A stretch of DNA of 64,000 nucleotides, from contig JAQDQK010000018.1 of NCBI GenBank assembly GCA_027658995.1, positions 9,200 to 73,199 of the forward strand, read 5' to 3'. Below are positions 26,158 to 35,106 of the stretch, piece after piece. A model generated the notes under the pieces. The model was given only the letters and a program-made list of their open reading frames with translations, ran no database searches and was not told where the DNA came from. Numbering within the stretch: position 1 is the stretch's first letter; each line of letters begins with the position of its first letter. This DNA is from Propionibacteriaceae bacterium AM104-82 (GTDB taxonomy: Bacteria; Actinomycetota; Actinomycetes; Propionibacteriales; Propionibacteriaceae). Made by a program: the position numbers and the translations under genes.

Positions 26158-27645
26158 GTGCGCGACCCCCTTCCCATCCACCACGGCGGCCGCGTGGTCG
26201 CCGGCCCGTCCGAGGTCGTCCCCGGCGTCGAGGAGTCGGTGATCGAGGCCGCCAGGATCGCCCTGCTGCACGGCATCGCCGAGGGGGAGGTGTACCGCAA
26301 CGGGCAGAACTCCTGGTCTCCCGCGGGCTGGCGCCGGATCGACGAGGAACCCCTGCGCGTGCTGCGGGCCGACCGCCTGCAGACGGCCGACGATCCGGCC
26401 CACCATGACGTCGTCCGGCACCATTCCTCGTGGGTGATGGTCGTCACCGGCGAGAACGGGAGCGTGCTGCTCGGCTGCCTGGACGGTGAGACCCCGCGCC
26501 TGCGCGCGGACACCGACGTCCTGACCGGTTGGACCGAGACCGGCCGGCCCGGAACCTGGCTGCTGCTGCGCGGGACCGAGCAGGACGTGCTCGCCAGGTA
26601 CAGGGACCTGCTCGCCGACAGGTACGGGGCGATGACGGCCGACCCCGGCGCCGTGTGGTGCTCCTGGTACTCGCTGTACGAGGGCGTCTCGCAGGTGTTG
26701 CTCGACGACATCGTTCCTGAACTGCCCGGCCTCGGCTTCGACACGGTGCAGATCGACGACGGCTGGGAGCGCATCGTCGGCGACTGGCGGCCCAACGACA
26801 AGTTCCCGGGTGGCATGCGCGCCACCGCGGACGGGATCGCCGAGGCGGGCCTCCGCCCCGGCCTGTGGATCGCGCCGTTCATCGCCCTGCCCGGGTCCGA
26901 GATCGTCGAGCGGCACCCAGAGATGCTGCTGCGCGACGGGAACGGCGACCCCGTACGGGCCGGAGAGAACTGGGGCAGTCACTACTACACGTTCGACTTC
27001 ACCCGCGCCGACGCCCGCGACCACCTCGTGGAGACCGTCCGCCGCGCCGTCGACGACTGGGGCTTCACGTACCTGAAACTCGACTTCATCAACGCGGGCG
27101 CCGTGGCGGGGCGGCGCAGCGTCGACATTGATCGGGAGGCCGCCTACCGCCAGGCCATCGCGACCATCCGCGCCGCCGTCGGAGACGATGTGTTCCTGCT
27201 CGGGTCGGGCGCGCCGATCTTCCCGTCGCTCGGCATCCTCGACGCCGTCCGCACCGGCCCCGACGTCGCGCCGTTGTGGAGCCACTTTGTCGTCACGGAA
27301 CCGACCGATGCGCTGGGCCGCAACGCGCTGGTCAACGCGGCGAACCGGCTGTGGCTGAGGGGCCTCATCGGCCTCGACCCCGATGTCGTCTACTTCCAGC
27401 GGAGGCAGAACCTGCTCACCCCGGAGCGGCGGCAGTGGCTCCTCGACTGCGCCACCCTTTCCGGGTTCCGCGCGGTCTCGGACCTGCCCGACTGGCTCGA
27501 ACCGGCCGACCGCGACGCGGTGCGCGACTACCTGGCCTCCCGGCCAAGCACGCGCCAACTCTCCAGATACCGCCACGCCATCGACGAGCGGATCGTGGAC
27601 TTCTCCGCCGCCGTCGACGGACTCCCCGGGCCCTACCCGCTCTGA
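26158..27645 (+). CDS. GH36-type alpha-galactosidase
   Basis: A 495-residue clan GH-D glycosidase that should release terminal alpha-galactose from raffinose-type or galactomannan oligosaccharides. Visible elements are WCSWYSLYEG, QIDDGWE, GLRPGLWIAPF, the nucleophile Asp309 in YLKLDF, and the probable acid/base Asp369 in RTGPDVAPLW. There is no signal peptide, so it acts in the cytoplasm. It starts at GTG with CGGAG upstream. It is shorter than the usual 700-residue GH36 because the N-terminal beta-sandwich is reduced. The ROK regulator follows one base after its stop. Confidence 0.9.
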   Translation: MRDPLPIHHGGRVVAGPSEVVPGVEESVIEAARIALLHGIAEGEVYRNGQNSWSPAGWRRIDEEPLRVLRADRLQTADDPAHHDVVRHHSSWVMVVTGENGSVLLGCLDGETPRLRADTDVLTGWTETGRPGTWLLLRGTEQDVLARYRDLLADRYGAMTADPGAVWCSWYSLYEGVSQVLLDDIVPELPGLGFDTVQIDDGWERIVGDWRPNDKFPGGMRATADGIAEAGLRPGLWIAPFIALPGSEIVERHPEMLLRDGNGDPVRAGENWGSHYYTFDFTRADARDHLVETVRRAVDDWGFTYLKLDFINAGAVAGRRSVDIDREAAYRQAIATIRAAVGDDVFLLGSGAPIFPSLGILDAVRTGPDVAPLWSHFVVTEPTDALGRNALVNAANRLWLRGLIGLDPDVVYFQRRQNLLTPERRQWLLDCATLSGFRAVSDLPDWLEPADRDAVRDYLASRPSTRQLSRYRHAIDERIVDFSAAVDGLPGPYPL

Positions 27646-27646
27646 C

Positions 27647-28774
27647 ATGGCGCGCTCGCTCGACAGCGGCCACGTCCGCCGGTTCAACATCCACCTGGTG
27701 CTGCGGCACCTGCGCGGGGCCGAGGAGTCGACCACCAGCGAGGCGGCGCACATGACGGGCCTGTCGAGGCCGAGCGTGAACGGTGCGCTCGCGGAACTCG
27801 AGCGGCTCGGCTGGGCCGCGCCGGTCGGGGTCGCGACGACCGACCGTGGTGGCCGGCCTGCCCGCCGCTACCGCTTCCGCGCCGAGGCGGGCCTGCTGGT
27901 CGGCGTCGACATCGGCGTGCACCGCGTCCGCGTGGTGATCGGCGACCTGTCGGGACGTCTTCTCGACGAGGGCTCCGCCGAGGTCGCACCGGAGGCGCTG
28001 CCTGATGAGCGCCTCGCCGTCGTCGACTCGCTCGTCGACGCCCTGGTGCAGGACCCTGGACGGATCTGGGCGTTGGGCGTGGCCGTGACTGGGCCCGTCG
28101 ACTCTGCGGGTCGCACGAGGCTGTTCAGCCCGCTGCCCGGCTGGGCCGACGTCGACCTGGCGCAACGGTTCGGGGGCAGGTTCGGTTGCCCGGTGCTGGT
28201 CGGCAACGACGCCAAGGTCGCGCTGCTCGCCGAACGCGAGTGGGGTGTCGCAAGGGGCGTCGAAGACGTCGCGTTCGTGCTCGCGGGCGCACGGATCGGC
28301 GCGGCGGCCACCGTCGGTGGGGTGCTGCTGCGCGGGCACGGGGGAGCGGCCGGCGAGGTCGGCGCGCTTCCCGCGGTGCGGTGGGGTCGCGCGGTCCGCG
28401 ACCTGGTGGGCACCGAGGCTGCGCTCGCTCCCGGCATGGTCGACGCGTTCCGCGCCGCGGCCGACGGCGATCGCGGGGCGCTCGGCCGGGTCGAGAGGTT
28501 CGCCGACGACGTCGCGACGGGCGCCGCTGCCGTAGCTCTCATGCTCGACCCCGAGGTGCTCGTCATCGGCGGCGGGGCCGCGGCGTTCGCGGACCTGTGG
28601 GTGCCCCGGTTCACGGCGAGCCTCGCGACGCAGGTGCTCCGGATGCCGCAGGTGAGGGTCTCGACGCTCGACGGCTTCCACGTCGCGCGTGGCGCGTTCC
28701 GGTTGGCGATGCTCGACATCGAGCGAAGGTTCTTCGGCGAGGAGTTGGTCGCGGCAGGCCCGGCCCGCCCTTAA
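27647..28774 (+). CDS. ROK-family transcriptional regulator
   Basis: A 375-residue protein. The winged helix-turn-helix is at about residues 10-70 (TSEAAHMTGLSRPSVNGALAELERLG), then a sugar-kinase-like ROK domain with LLVGVDIGVHRVRVVIGDL and the loop GGVLLRGHGGAAGEVGALP. The CxCGxxGC zinc site common in ROK proteins is absent, and the catalytic Asp region is VGNDAKVALLAE. It lies one base after the alpha-galactosidase stop. It probably senses galactose or an alpha-galactoside product and acts on the operator at 26089 (inference). Confidence 0.9.
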   Translation: MARSLDSGHVRRFNIHLVLRHLRGAEESTTSEAAHMTGLSRPSVNGALAELERLGWAAPVGVATTDRGGRPARRYRFRAEAGLLVGVDIGVHRVRVVIGDLSGRLLDEGSAEVAPEALPDERLAVVDSLVDALVQDPGRIWALGVAVTGPVDSAGRTRLFSPLPGWADVDLAQRFGGRFGCPVLVGNDAKVALLAEREWGVARGVEDVAFVLAGARIGAAATVGGVLLRGHGGAAGEVGALPAVRWGRAVRDLVGTEAALAPGMVDAFRAAADGDRGALGRVERFADDVATGAAAVALMLDPEVLVIGGGAAAFADLWVPRFTASLATQVLRMPQVRVSTLDGFHVARGAFRLAMLDIERRFFGEELVAAGPARP

Positions 28775-28852
28775 CGGGTGGGTCCGAGGTGAACGGCGCA
28801 GGCTCGCCGAATGGCTCGTAGTGTGGGTTGTACCCGAAGATTTGGAGGATTC

Positions 28853-29278
28853 ATGTCCGTCACCAACAAGGCAACCACCACCTGGCGCGGCTCCCTGTTC
28901 GAGGGCTCGGGCGACGTCGCCTTCGACTCGTCCCACCTCGGCACCTTCCCCATCAACTGGAAGGCCCGCAGCGAGGGCTCCGACTCGACCACCACCCCCG
29001 AAGAACTGATCGCGGCCGCCCACGCGTCGTGCTTCTCGATGGCGCTGTCCAACGGCCTCGCGCAGAACGGCACCCCGCCTGAGGAGGTCGTCACGACGGC
29101 CGAGGTCGGCTTCAAGCCCGGCGTCGGCATCACCGGCAGCCACCTGACCCTGAGGGCCGTCGTCCCGGGGTTGGACGAGCAGAAGTTCCAGGAGATTGCG
29201 GCCGACGCGAAGGCCAACTGCCCCGTGTCGCAGGCGCTGGCAGGCATCGAGATCACGCTCGACGCGACCCTCGCGTAA
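28853..29278 (+). CDS. OsmC-family peroxiredoxin
   Basis: A 141-residue OsmC/Ohr-type thiol peroxidase that reduces organic hydroperoxides. The two redox cysteines are Cys60 in AAAHASCFSMAL and Cys123 in ANCPVSQAL, and the N-terminal TWRGSLFEGSGDVAF is typical of the OsmC rather than the Ohr branch. TTGGAGG sits six bases before ATG 28853. It is monocistronic and closed by a terminator. Confidence 0.93.
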   Translation: MSVTNKATTTWRGSLFEGSGDVAFDSSHLGTFPINWKARSEGSDSTTTPEELIAAAHASCFSMALSNGLAQNGTPPEEVVTTAEVGFKPGVGITGSHLTLRAVVPGLDEQKFQEIAADAKANCPVSQALAGIEITLDATLA

Positions 29279-29321
29279 CGCCGTAAGGGACGCCGAAGAT
29301 CGGCGACCTAACAATGCAAAT

Positions 29322-29350
29322 GGGGGCCGTCACTTGGGGTGACGGCCCCC
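29322..29350 (+). terminator. Stem-loop terminator after OsmC gene
   Basis: A perfect 12-bp stem, GGGGGCCGTCAC and GTGACGGCCCCC, has a 5-base loop and is followed by GTTTCC, 43 bases after the OsmC stop. Confidence 0.85.
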
Positions 29351-29460
29351 GTTTCCGCGATGTTCGCGAGCCCGCAACCCGGGCGTCGTCGTTCGTTGGG
29401 AATGCGCTCCTAGCGTCCGCCTCAGTGGCCACAGCGGCCACGGCAGATCAAAGGATTCGC

Positions 29461-30597
29461 ATGCGCACCTACCGATCCCTCACCGCGGCAGCCTTCGCGG
29501 TGCTCGGACTCACCCTCTCCGCCTGTGGCGCGCCGTCGTCCGCGGACGAGGGCACGCCCTCCGGGTCGTCGAACACCGCAGCGGCCGCGTCGGCCACCTC
29601 CGCCGCCGACCTGGGCGGCATGGACAAGCTCGTCGTGGCCGCGAAGGCCGAGGGCCAGCTCAACGTCATCGCGCTCCCGCGCGACTGGGCCAACTACGGC
29701 GCCGTGATCGACGCGTTCAGCGCCAAGTACGGCATCACCGTCAACGAGCAGTCGCCCGATGCGTCCTCGAAGGAGGAGATCGCGGCCGCCGACGCCAACA
29801 AGGGCACCGACAAGGCGCCCGACGTGTTCGACCTCGGCACCAACATCGCCCTGACGTCGACCGACTACTTCGCGCCCTACCAGGTCGAGCAGTGGGACAA
29901 GATCCCCGCCGGGAACAAGGAGGCCACCGGCCTCTGGGTCAACGACTACACCGGCGTCATGGTGGTCGGCTACAACAAGACCAAGTTCGGCGAGCTCACC
30001 TCGCTCGACCAACTCACCGACGCGAAGTTCGCGGGCACCGTCGCGCTCAACGGCAAGCCCGCCGAGGCGGGCGCAGCGTTCAACGGCTTCATGCTTGCCA
30101 ACCTGGCCAATGGCGGGACCTTCGATGACGGAACGGCGGGACTTGCCTACTTCACGAAGCTGAACGAGGCCAAGACCCTCAACCTGACCGACGTCACCCC
30201 CGGCACCATCGAGGCCGGCGAGCACGGCGTCGTCTTCGACTGGTCCTACAACATGGTTCCGGTCGCGGCCTCCCTCAAGGAGCAGGGCGTCGAGTGGGCG
30301 ACGTTCCTCCCCGAGGACATCGCCGTCGGCTCGTACTACAACCAGGCCGTGAACAAGGACGCCCCGCACCCCGCCGCCGCGCGGCTGTGGCAGGAGTTCC
30401 TGTTCTCGGCAGAGGCACAGAACCTCTGGGCCGAGGGTGGCGCGCTTCCCGTGCTCGCCCCCGAGTTTGAGGGCGACTTCTCCGACGCGGCAAAGGCCGC
30501 CGTCCCGCAGGTGAGCGACCTCCGCTCGCCCACCACCGAGCAGGCCGACGCCATGACGACGTTCCTGCAGGACAACTGGGACTCGGCGATCTCCTGA
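29461..30597 (+). CDS. Solute-binding lipoprotein of Fe/thiamine/AEP-type ABC importer
   Basis: A 378-residue protein with lipobox LSAC (Cys22) and a Ser/Ala-rich linker. The mature part has the type-II binding fold seen in iron, thiamine, polyamine and 2-aminoethylphosphonate systems (LNVIALPRDWANYGAVIDAFSAKYGI; WVNDYTGVMVVGYNKTKFG; GEHGVVFDWSYNMVPVA). The ligand cannot be fixed. I looked for a TPP riboswitch in the 182-base leader and found none. AAGGA sits before ATG 29461. It is first of four genes ending at 33302. Confidence 0.88.
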   Translation: MRTYRSLTAAAFAVLGLTLSACGAPSSADEGTPSGSSNTAAAASATSAADLGGMDKLVVAAKAEGQLNVIALPRDWANYGAVIDAFSAKYGITVNEQSPDASSKEEIAAADANKGTDKAPDVFDLGTNIALTSTDYFAPYQVEQWDKIPAGNKEATGLWVNDYTGVMVVGYNKTKFGELTSLDQLTDAKFAGTVALNGKPAEAGAAFNGFMLANLANGGTFDDGTAGLAYFTKLNEAKTLNLTDVTPGTIEAGEHGVVFDWSYNMVPVAASLKEQGVEWATFLPEDIAVGSYYNQAVNKDAPHPAAARLWQEFLFSAEAQNLWAEGGALPVLAPEFEGDFSDAAKAAVPQVSDLRSPTTEQADAMTTFLQDNWDSAIS

Positions 30598-30599
30598 TC

Positions 30600-31472
30600 A
30601 TGTCGACCCCTCCGACGGTGGCGCGCGCCGTCCGGAACCTCCGCGACGGCGCCGCCACCCTTCCCTTCTTCGGGTACCTGACCCTGTTCCTGTTCCTACC
30701 GACCGTGTTCGTCGTCCTCGGCGCGTTCCGCACCCGCGAGGGGGCGTTCACCCTCGACCCGGTGGGCAGGCTGCTGCAGCCCGCGACGCTGCAGATCTTC
30801 CTGACCACCGCCTGGCTCAGCGCCGCTTCTGCCCTGATCGGCGCGGCGGTGGGCGGCGCGGCGGCCTACGCGCTGTCGACAACCTCGCCCACAGGCCTGA
30901 CCCGCCGCGTGTTCACGGCCGTGTGCAGCGTGCTCGCGCAGTTCGGCGGCGTGATGCTCGCCTTCTCGTTCATCGCGGTGCTCGGCAAGTTCGGCAACCT
31001 CACCAGGCTGCTCGCCGACGTCTTCGGTGTCGCGGTGCCCGGCGACTTCCTCGCGTCGATCCCTGGCCTGATCGTCGTCTACTCGTACTTCCAGATCCCG
31101 CTGATGGTCATCGTGTTCCTGCCCGCCGTCGACGGGCTGCGACCAGAGTGGCGCGCAGCGACCGCCAACCTCGGCGGCTCCGGGTTGACGTACTGGGCGA
31201 GGGTCGCCGTCCCGATCCTCGCGCCCAGCTTCCTCGGCTGCCTGCTGCTGCTGTTCGCCAACGCCTTCTCCGCCTATGCGACCGCCGCGGCGCTCATCTC
31301 GCAGCGCACCATCATCGTGCCGATGGCGATCGAGGGCGCGATCCGCAACGAGAACAACGCCGGGATGGACGCCTACGCGCAGGCCCTTGCCACCGGGATG
31401 ATCGTGGTCGTCGCGCTCGTGATGGGCGGCTACGCCCTCATCCAGCGCCGCGCGACGAGGTGGCAGCGGTGA
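30600..31472 (+). CDS. ABC transporter permease
   Basis: A 290-residue permease with six helices (first LTLFLFLPTVFVVLGAF). The EAA-type loop is DGLRPEWRAATANLGGSGLTYWARVAVPILAPS. It starts two bases after the binding-protein stop and overlaps the second permease by a GTGA junction. It pairs with the next gene, as PotB-like with PotC-like proteins. Confidence 0.92.
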   Translation: MSTPPTVARAVRNLRDGAATLPFFGYLTLFLFLPTVFVVLGAFRTREGAFTLDPVGRLLQPATLQIFLTTAWLSAASALIGAAVGGAAAYALSTTSPTGLTRRVFTAVCSVLAQFGGVMLAFSFIAVLGKFGNLTRLLADVFGVAVPGDFLASIPGLIVVYSYFQIPLMVIVFLPAVDGLRPEWRAATANLGGSGLTYWARVAVPILAPSFLGCLLLLFANAFSAYATAAALISQRTIIVPMAIEGAIRNENNAGMDAYAQALATGMIVVVALVMGGYALIQRRATRWQR

Positions 31473-32251
31473 GGCGCCGAGGCTGGGGTCCGGTCGCGAT
31501 CCTCGTGCTGGTCTCGCTGTTCCTGGCGTACCCGCTCTACGCGTTGTTCGAGTTCTCCGTGCGCTTCCCGCTGACCGGGAAGGTGTCCTTCGACGCCTGG
31601 GCCAAGCTGTTCGGCGGCACCGACCAGAGCCGACTCGCGCCGCTCTATCAGGGCGCGCTCAACTCGCTCCTGATCGCCGCCCTTACCGTCGTCCTCGCCC
31701 TCGCGGTGCTGCTTCCGACCATGATCTGGGTGCGGCTGCGCCTGCCGAGGCTGTCGCGGATCGTCGAGTTCTGCGCACTGCTCCCGCTCACGCTTCCGGC
31801 GATCGTGCTCGTCGTCGGCCTTGTGCCTATCTACCGGTTCATCTCGACGACGCTCAGCACCGACGCCGTCTGGCTGTGTTTCGCGTACGTGATCCTGGTG
31901 CTGCCGTTCGCCTACCGCGCGCTCGACTCGGGGCTCAACGCCATCGATCTGCGCACCCTCGCGACGGCGGCGCGGTCAATGGGCGCGTCGTGGCCGGTGG
32001 TCATGTTGCGCGTGGTCCTCCCCAACCTGCGCACCGCGATCGCGTCGGCCGCGTTCATCTCCGTAGCCGTCGTCCTCGGCGAATTCACCATCGCCCGGAT
32101 GCTGGCCCGCGAGACGCTCCAAACCGGCGTGATGCTCGTCAACCAGGCGGCCCCTCAGGTCGCCGCCGCCGTCTCGCTGCTGTCACTGCTGTTCGGCATC
32201 GTGCTGCTGGTCGGCATCAGCCTCCTCACCAACCGTCGTCACTCCCGATAG
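31469..32251 (+). CDS. ABC transporter permease
   Basis: A 260-residue permease whose GTG start overlaps the previous stop. It has six helices, and the EAA loop reads SGLNAIDLRTLATAARSMGASWPVVMLRVVLPNLRTAI. It is the PotC-like partner of the preceding permease; the ATPase gene follows seven bases downstream. Confidence 0.92.
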   Translation: MRRRGWGPVAILVLVSLFLAYPLYALFEFSVRFPLTGKVSFDAWAKLFGGTDQSRLAPLYQGALNSLLIAALTVVLALAVLLPTMIWVRLRLPRLSRIVEFCALLPLTLPAIVLVVGLVPIYRFISTTLSTDAVWLCFAYVILVLPFAYRALDSGLNAIDLRTLATAARSMGASWPVVMLRVVLPNLRTAIASAAFISVAVVLGEFTIARMLARETLQTGVMLVNQAAPQVAAAVSLLSLLFGIVLLVGISLLTNRRHSR

Positions 32252-32258
32252 GCCTCTC

Positions 32259-33302
32259 GTGTCCCACCACAGCGCCGCATCCGTCGCGATGCGCACCATC
32301 AACCGCAGCTTCGGAACCGTCCGGGCCCTCGACGACTTCTCGCTGGAGATCCGCCCGGGCGAACTCGTCGCCCTGCTGGGCCCGTCGGGCTGCGGAAAGA
32401 CCACCGCGCTGCGCGTGCTGGCGGGCCTCGAGGACTGCGACTCGGGATCGGTCGTGGTCGGCGACCGCGACATCACGGCACTGCCTGCCAATAAGCGCAA
32501 CATGTCGATGGTGTTCCAGAGCTACTCGCTGTTCCCGCACCTGAGCGTCGAGGGCAACCTCGACTTCGCGCTGTCGATGCGCAAGGTCGCCCGGCCCAAG
32601 CGCGCAGCCATCATCCGTGAGCACCTCGACCTTGTCGAACTCGGCGCCATGGCCAAGCGCTTCCCACACGAACTCTCCGGCGGGCAGCAACAGCGGGTCG
32701 CGCTAGCCCGGGCGTTGGCGTCGCGTCCCGACGTGCTGCTGCTGGACGAGCCGCTGTCGGCGCTCGACGCGAAGGTGCGGGTCCAGTTGCGTGACCAGAT
32801 CCGTCGGATCCAACTCGAACTCGGCACCACGACGCTGTTCGTGACCCACGACCAGGCGGAGGCCCTCGCGATGGCGGACCGCGTCGGCGTGATGCGCAGC
32901 GGACGGATCGAGCAGTTGAGCGCCCCTCAGGACCTGTACGAGCGGCCCACCTCCGACTTCGTCGCGCGGTTCATCGGGTCGACCAACCCGCTGCCCGGCC
33001 GGGTCGCGGCTGGCTCGGTCCAGGTGCTCGGGCAGTGGCTGCCGACGCTTCCCGGATCGATCGACGAGGGCCAGGGCACCGCGCTGGTCCGCCCCGAGCG
33101 GGTCCTGCTCGGCGTCGGGGAGGAAGGGCACGAGGCGACGGTGCGTCAGGTGGCGTTCCTGGGCGACCGGGCGAGCGTGGTCGCCGAGTTGGCCGACGGG
33201 ACGACGATCCAGGCCCTGGTCCACACGCGCGATGCCGACGGCCTCAGCCACGGCGCCCCGGTGAGAGTCGCGCTCGACCCCTCCCCGGTGCTCGTCAACT
33301 AG
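32259..33302 (+). CDS. ABC transporter ATP-binding protein
   Basis: A 347-residue ATPase of the PotA/FbpC type. Walker A is GPSGCGKTT, the Q-loop is VFQSYSLFPHLS, the signature is LSGGQQQRVALARAL, Walker B is LLLDEPLSALD and the H-loop is VTHDQ. The C-terminal part from about residue 240 is a TOBE regulatory domain. I use GTG 32259, which has AGG seven bases upstream; an in-frame ATG at 32289 is a possible shorter start. It energises the two permeases of this operon. Confidence 0.93.
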   Translation: MSHHSAASVAMRTINRSFGTVRALDDFSLEIRPGELVALLGPSGCGKTTALRVLAGLEDCDSGSVVVGDRDITALPANKRNMSMVFQSYSLFPHLSVEGNLDFALSMRKVARPKRAAIIREHLDLVELGAMAKRFPHELSGGQQQRVALARALASRPDVLLLDEPLSALDAKVRVQLRDQIRRIQLELGTTTLFVTHDQAEALAMADRVGVMRSGRIEQLSAPQDLYERPTSDFVARFIGSTNPLPGRVAAGSVQVLGQWLPTLPGSIDEGQGTALVRPERVLLGVGEEGHEATVRQVAFLGDRASVVAELADGTTIQALVHTRDADGLSHGAPVRVALDPSPVLVN

Positions 33303-33327
33303 CTCCGAGCGGTGATAAGGTTGCCTT

Positions 33328-33801
33328 ATGGCTCTTGGAGTGGAATATCGAGCTGCGCGTCACCTTGAGGAGATCGCGCGGCTGAGGCGCGCCTACAGCC
33401 TGCGCGCCATGGTGGCGGAGGGTCGCTCCCAGCGGGAGATCGCCGATGAGTTGGGGATCAGTCAGCCCGCGGTGAGCCAGCAACTCAGGGTCGCGGAATC
33501 GGTCTCCGACGCACACCCGCGAGACGCCGTCGAGGCGGCAGCACCCGTCCTGGTCGATCTTGCTGCTGCCTACGGGTTCGGAAGGCTTGCGGTCTTCGGG
33601 TCGGTGGCACGAGGCGAGGCCACGACCGAGTCGGACATTGACCTCCTCGTGCAACCGCCGACCGGGGCGACCATTAGCGACGTGGTCGGCCTTCAGGCCC
33701 GACTGTCCTCGACCCTTGGCCGGCCGGTCGACCTCGTGACATACGGAGGGTTGAGGCGAGAGATTGACGCGGACATCCTGCGGGACGCGGTGGAGTTCTA
33801 G
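33328..33801 (+). CDS. mntA: MntA-type antitoxin nucleotidyltransferase with N-terminal HTH
   Basis: A 157-residue protein. The N-terminal helix-turn-helix (QREIADELGISQPAVSQQLRVAE, about residues 35-58) is joined to a minimal nucleotidyltransferase domain with an intact GSx10DxD motif (GSVARGEATTESDIDLL). In characterised MntA-HepT pairs this domain AMPylates and inactivates the HepT RNase. Its stop overlaps the toxin start by one base. The HTH fusion suggests autorepression (inference). TAAGGT and AAGG lie just before the start. Confidence 0.87.
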   Translation: MALGVEYRAARHLEEIARLRRAYSLRAMVAEGRSQREIADELGISQPAVSQQLRVAESVSDAHPRDAVEAAAPVLVDLAAAYGFGRLAVFGSVARGEATTESDIDLLVQPPTGATISDVVGLQARLSSTLGRPVDLVTYGGLRREIDADILRDAVEF

Positions 33802-34152
33802 TGGACTTACGCGTCGCGAAGGAACTGCTGCACATCCGGGAATGGCTCGCGATGGCGAGCAAGCTCGCCGATCAGGGGCGCATGGACTACGAAGCCTCTG
33901 GCCTCCTTCAAGAGGCGGGAGACTCACTGATGATGAAGATCGGGGAGGCCGCCGCGTCTCGACAAGGCGGGCATTGACCCGCCGCCGACGATGCGGTGGC
34001 GGGACGCGATCGCCAACAGGAACTGGCTCATCCATCAGTACGACCACATCGACCGCGAGATCACCTGGGCGACCATCACAGTCGACCTTCCCGTCTGGCG
34101 AGTGCTTCTCGCAGACCTGTTTGCCGAAGCCGAGGAGCGGATCGCGCGCTAG
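33801..34152 (+). pseudogene. hepT: HepT-type toxin gene, frameshifted
   Basis: Frame 1 from GTG 33801 reads VDLRVAKELLHIREWLAMAS and continues to KIGEAAASRQGGH, then stops at 33977. From 33955 another frame continues the family sequence: RLDKAGIDPPP, WRDAIANRNWLIHQYDHID and VDLPVWRVLLADL, ending at 34152. The join at about 33951-33957 needs one base removed or two added. The RNase motif Rx4HxY (RNWLIHQY) is intact but out of frame. Either the toxin is inactivated or this is a sequencing error. It ends three bases before the convergent nurA stop. Confidence 0.85.
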
Positions 34153-34155
34153 CCG

Positions 34156-35106
34156 CTATCGGGGCGCGGAGATCAGAGCGCGGCGGAGTAGGGCCGGGTC
34201 GCCGAGGCGGTGGCGCAGCGTTTTCTCCAAGCCACTGATCGGGTACAGGTTCTGCGGGGCTCGCGGGTCCTTGAATGCCTCTGACGCGTAGCGCGGCAGC
34301 ACCGCCTGGGACAGCGAGGCCAGCGCGACCGCATCCTCGGCGGACAGGTCGGGAGAACACTCGACGCGGACGATGCCCGCCCACGGTGAGCCGCCCCCGC
34401 CGGGCAGTCGCAGGTACCAGGAGTAGCGCTCCCAGGTGGTGCCCAACAGGAAGAGCGGCGTCCGCTCACCCGCCTCGAGCGTGCCGACCACGCGATTCAG
34501 GTCGGCGGGCAGGTAGGCGGACTGGTGAGACTTGATCGCCCCGATCGCCCTGGGCACCTTGGTGCGGCCGTGCAGGGGACCGTCGATCACCAGCAGGTCG
34601 TCGTCGCCTGCGCCTGTCGCGGCGCGGGCGTTGGCCGCGCAGATGATCTCCAACTCGGCCAGCTTCTGCTGCAGCGCGAGCGAGAGCACGTCGAAGACCT
34701 GCCTGGACGGATCGGGCTTGGCGTGCACCGCCGTCCAGGTGCCGAGGCGGGTGACGATGTCGGCGGCATCCTCGGAGGTGCTGAGCAGTGCTCGTCGCAC
34801 CTCTGCCACCTCGACGGCGGCCGCGTTCCTGGTGGAGCGCACCACGCCGGCGGCGTAGGAGGCGCACAGCCCCGGCGTGGCGTCGCCGTCGTCCTCCGAG
34901 ATCCACAGCCGCGCCTCGACGCGGCGCACGCCATCGACGAACAGGATCGTCTCGGGCACCGCGACGGGCTGCGACGGAACGGCTGCCCAGCGTTCGGGGG
35001 CGACCTCGACGCTGGCGTCGAGTTGGGCGACCGACTCTGCCAGTTCCTCGACCTCCTGCAGGCTGGAACCGTAGTCAGGTGCCCATCCGTCGACCGAGTA
35101 CTGCAT
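34156..35106 (-). CDS. nurA: NurA-like nuclease
   Basis: A 316-residue protein with the NurA pattern: the first acidic motif FVDGVRR (Asp58), a central LLVIDGPLHGR (Asp175), then the strand-rich C-terminal part YLPADLNRVVG, PLFLLG and NLYPISGLEKTLRHR. NurA is a 5'-to-3' nuclease that works with the HerA translocase on DNA ends. Its ATG shares one base with the sbcC stop (TGATG), so it is the last of four coupled genes herA-sbcD-sbcC-nurA. The assignment rests on motifs and context; overall sequence similarity to archaeal NurA is low by eye. Confidence 0.78.
   Translation of the reverse strand: MQYSVDGWAPDYGSSLQEVEELAESVAQLDASVEVAPERWAAVPSQPVAVPETILFVDGVRRVEARLWISEDDGDATPGLCASYAAGVVRSTRNAAAVEVAEVRRALLSTSEDAADIVTRLGTWTAVHAKPDPSRQVFDVLSLALQQKLAELEIICAANARAATGAGDDDLLVIDGPLHGRTKVPRAIGAIKSHQSAYLPADLNRVVGTLEAGERTPLFLLGTTWERYSWYLRLPGGGGSPWAGIVRVECSPDLSAEDAVALASLSQAVLPRYASEAFKDPRAPQNLYPISGLEKTLRHRLGDPALLRRALISAPR

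Noticed and set aside
29351..29460. TPP riboswitch before the ABC importer
   Set aside because: The conserved CUGAGA and downstream box are absent; only the OsmC terminator and an ordinary leader are present.
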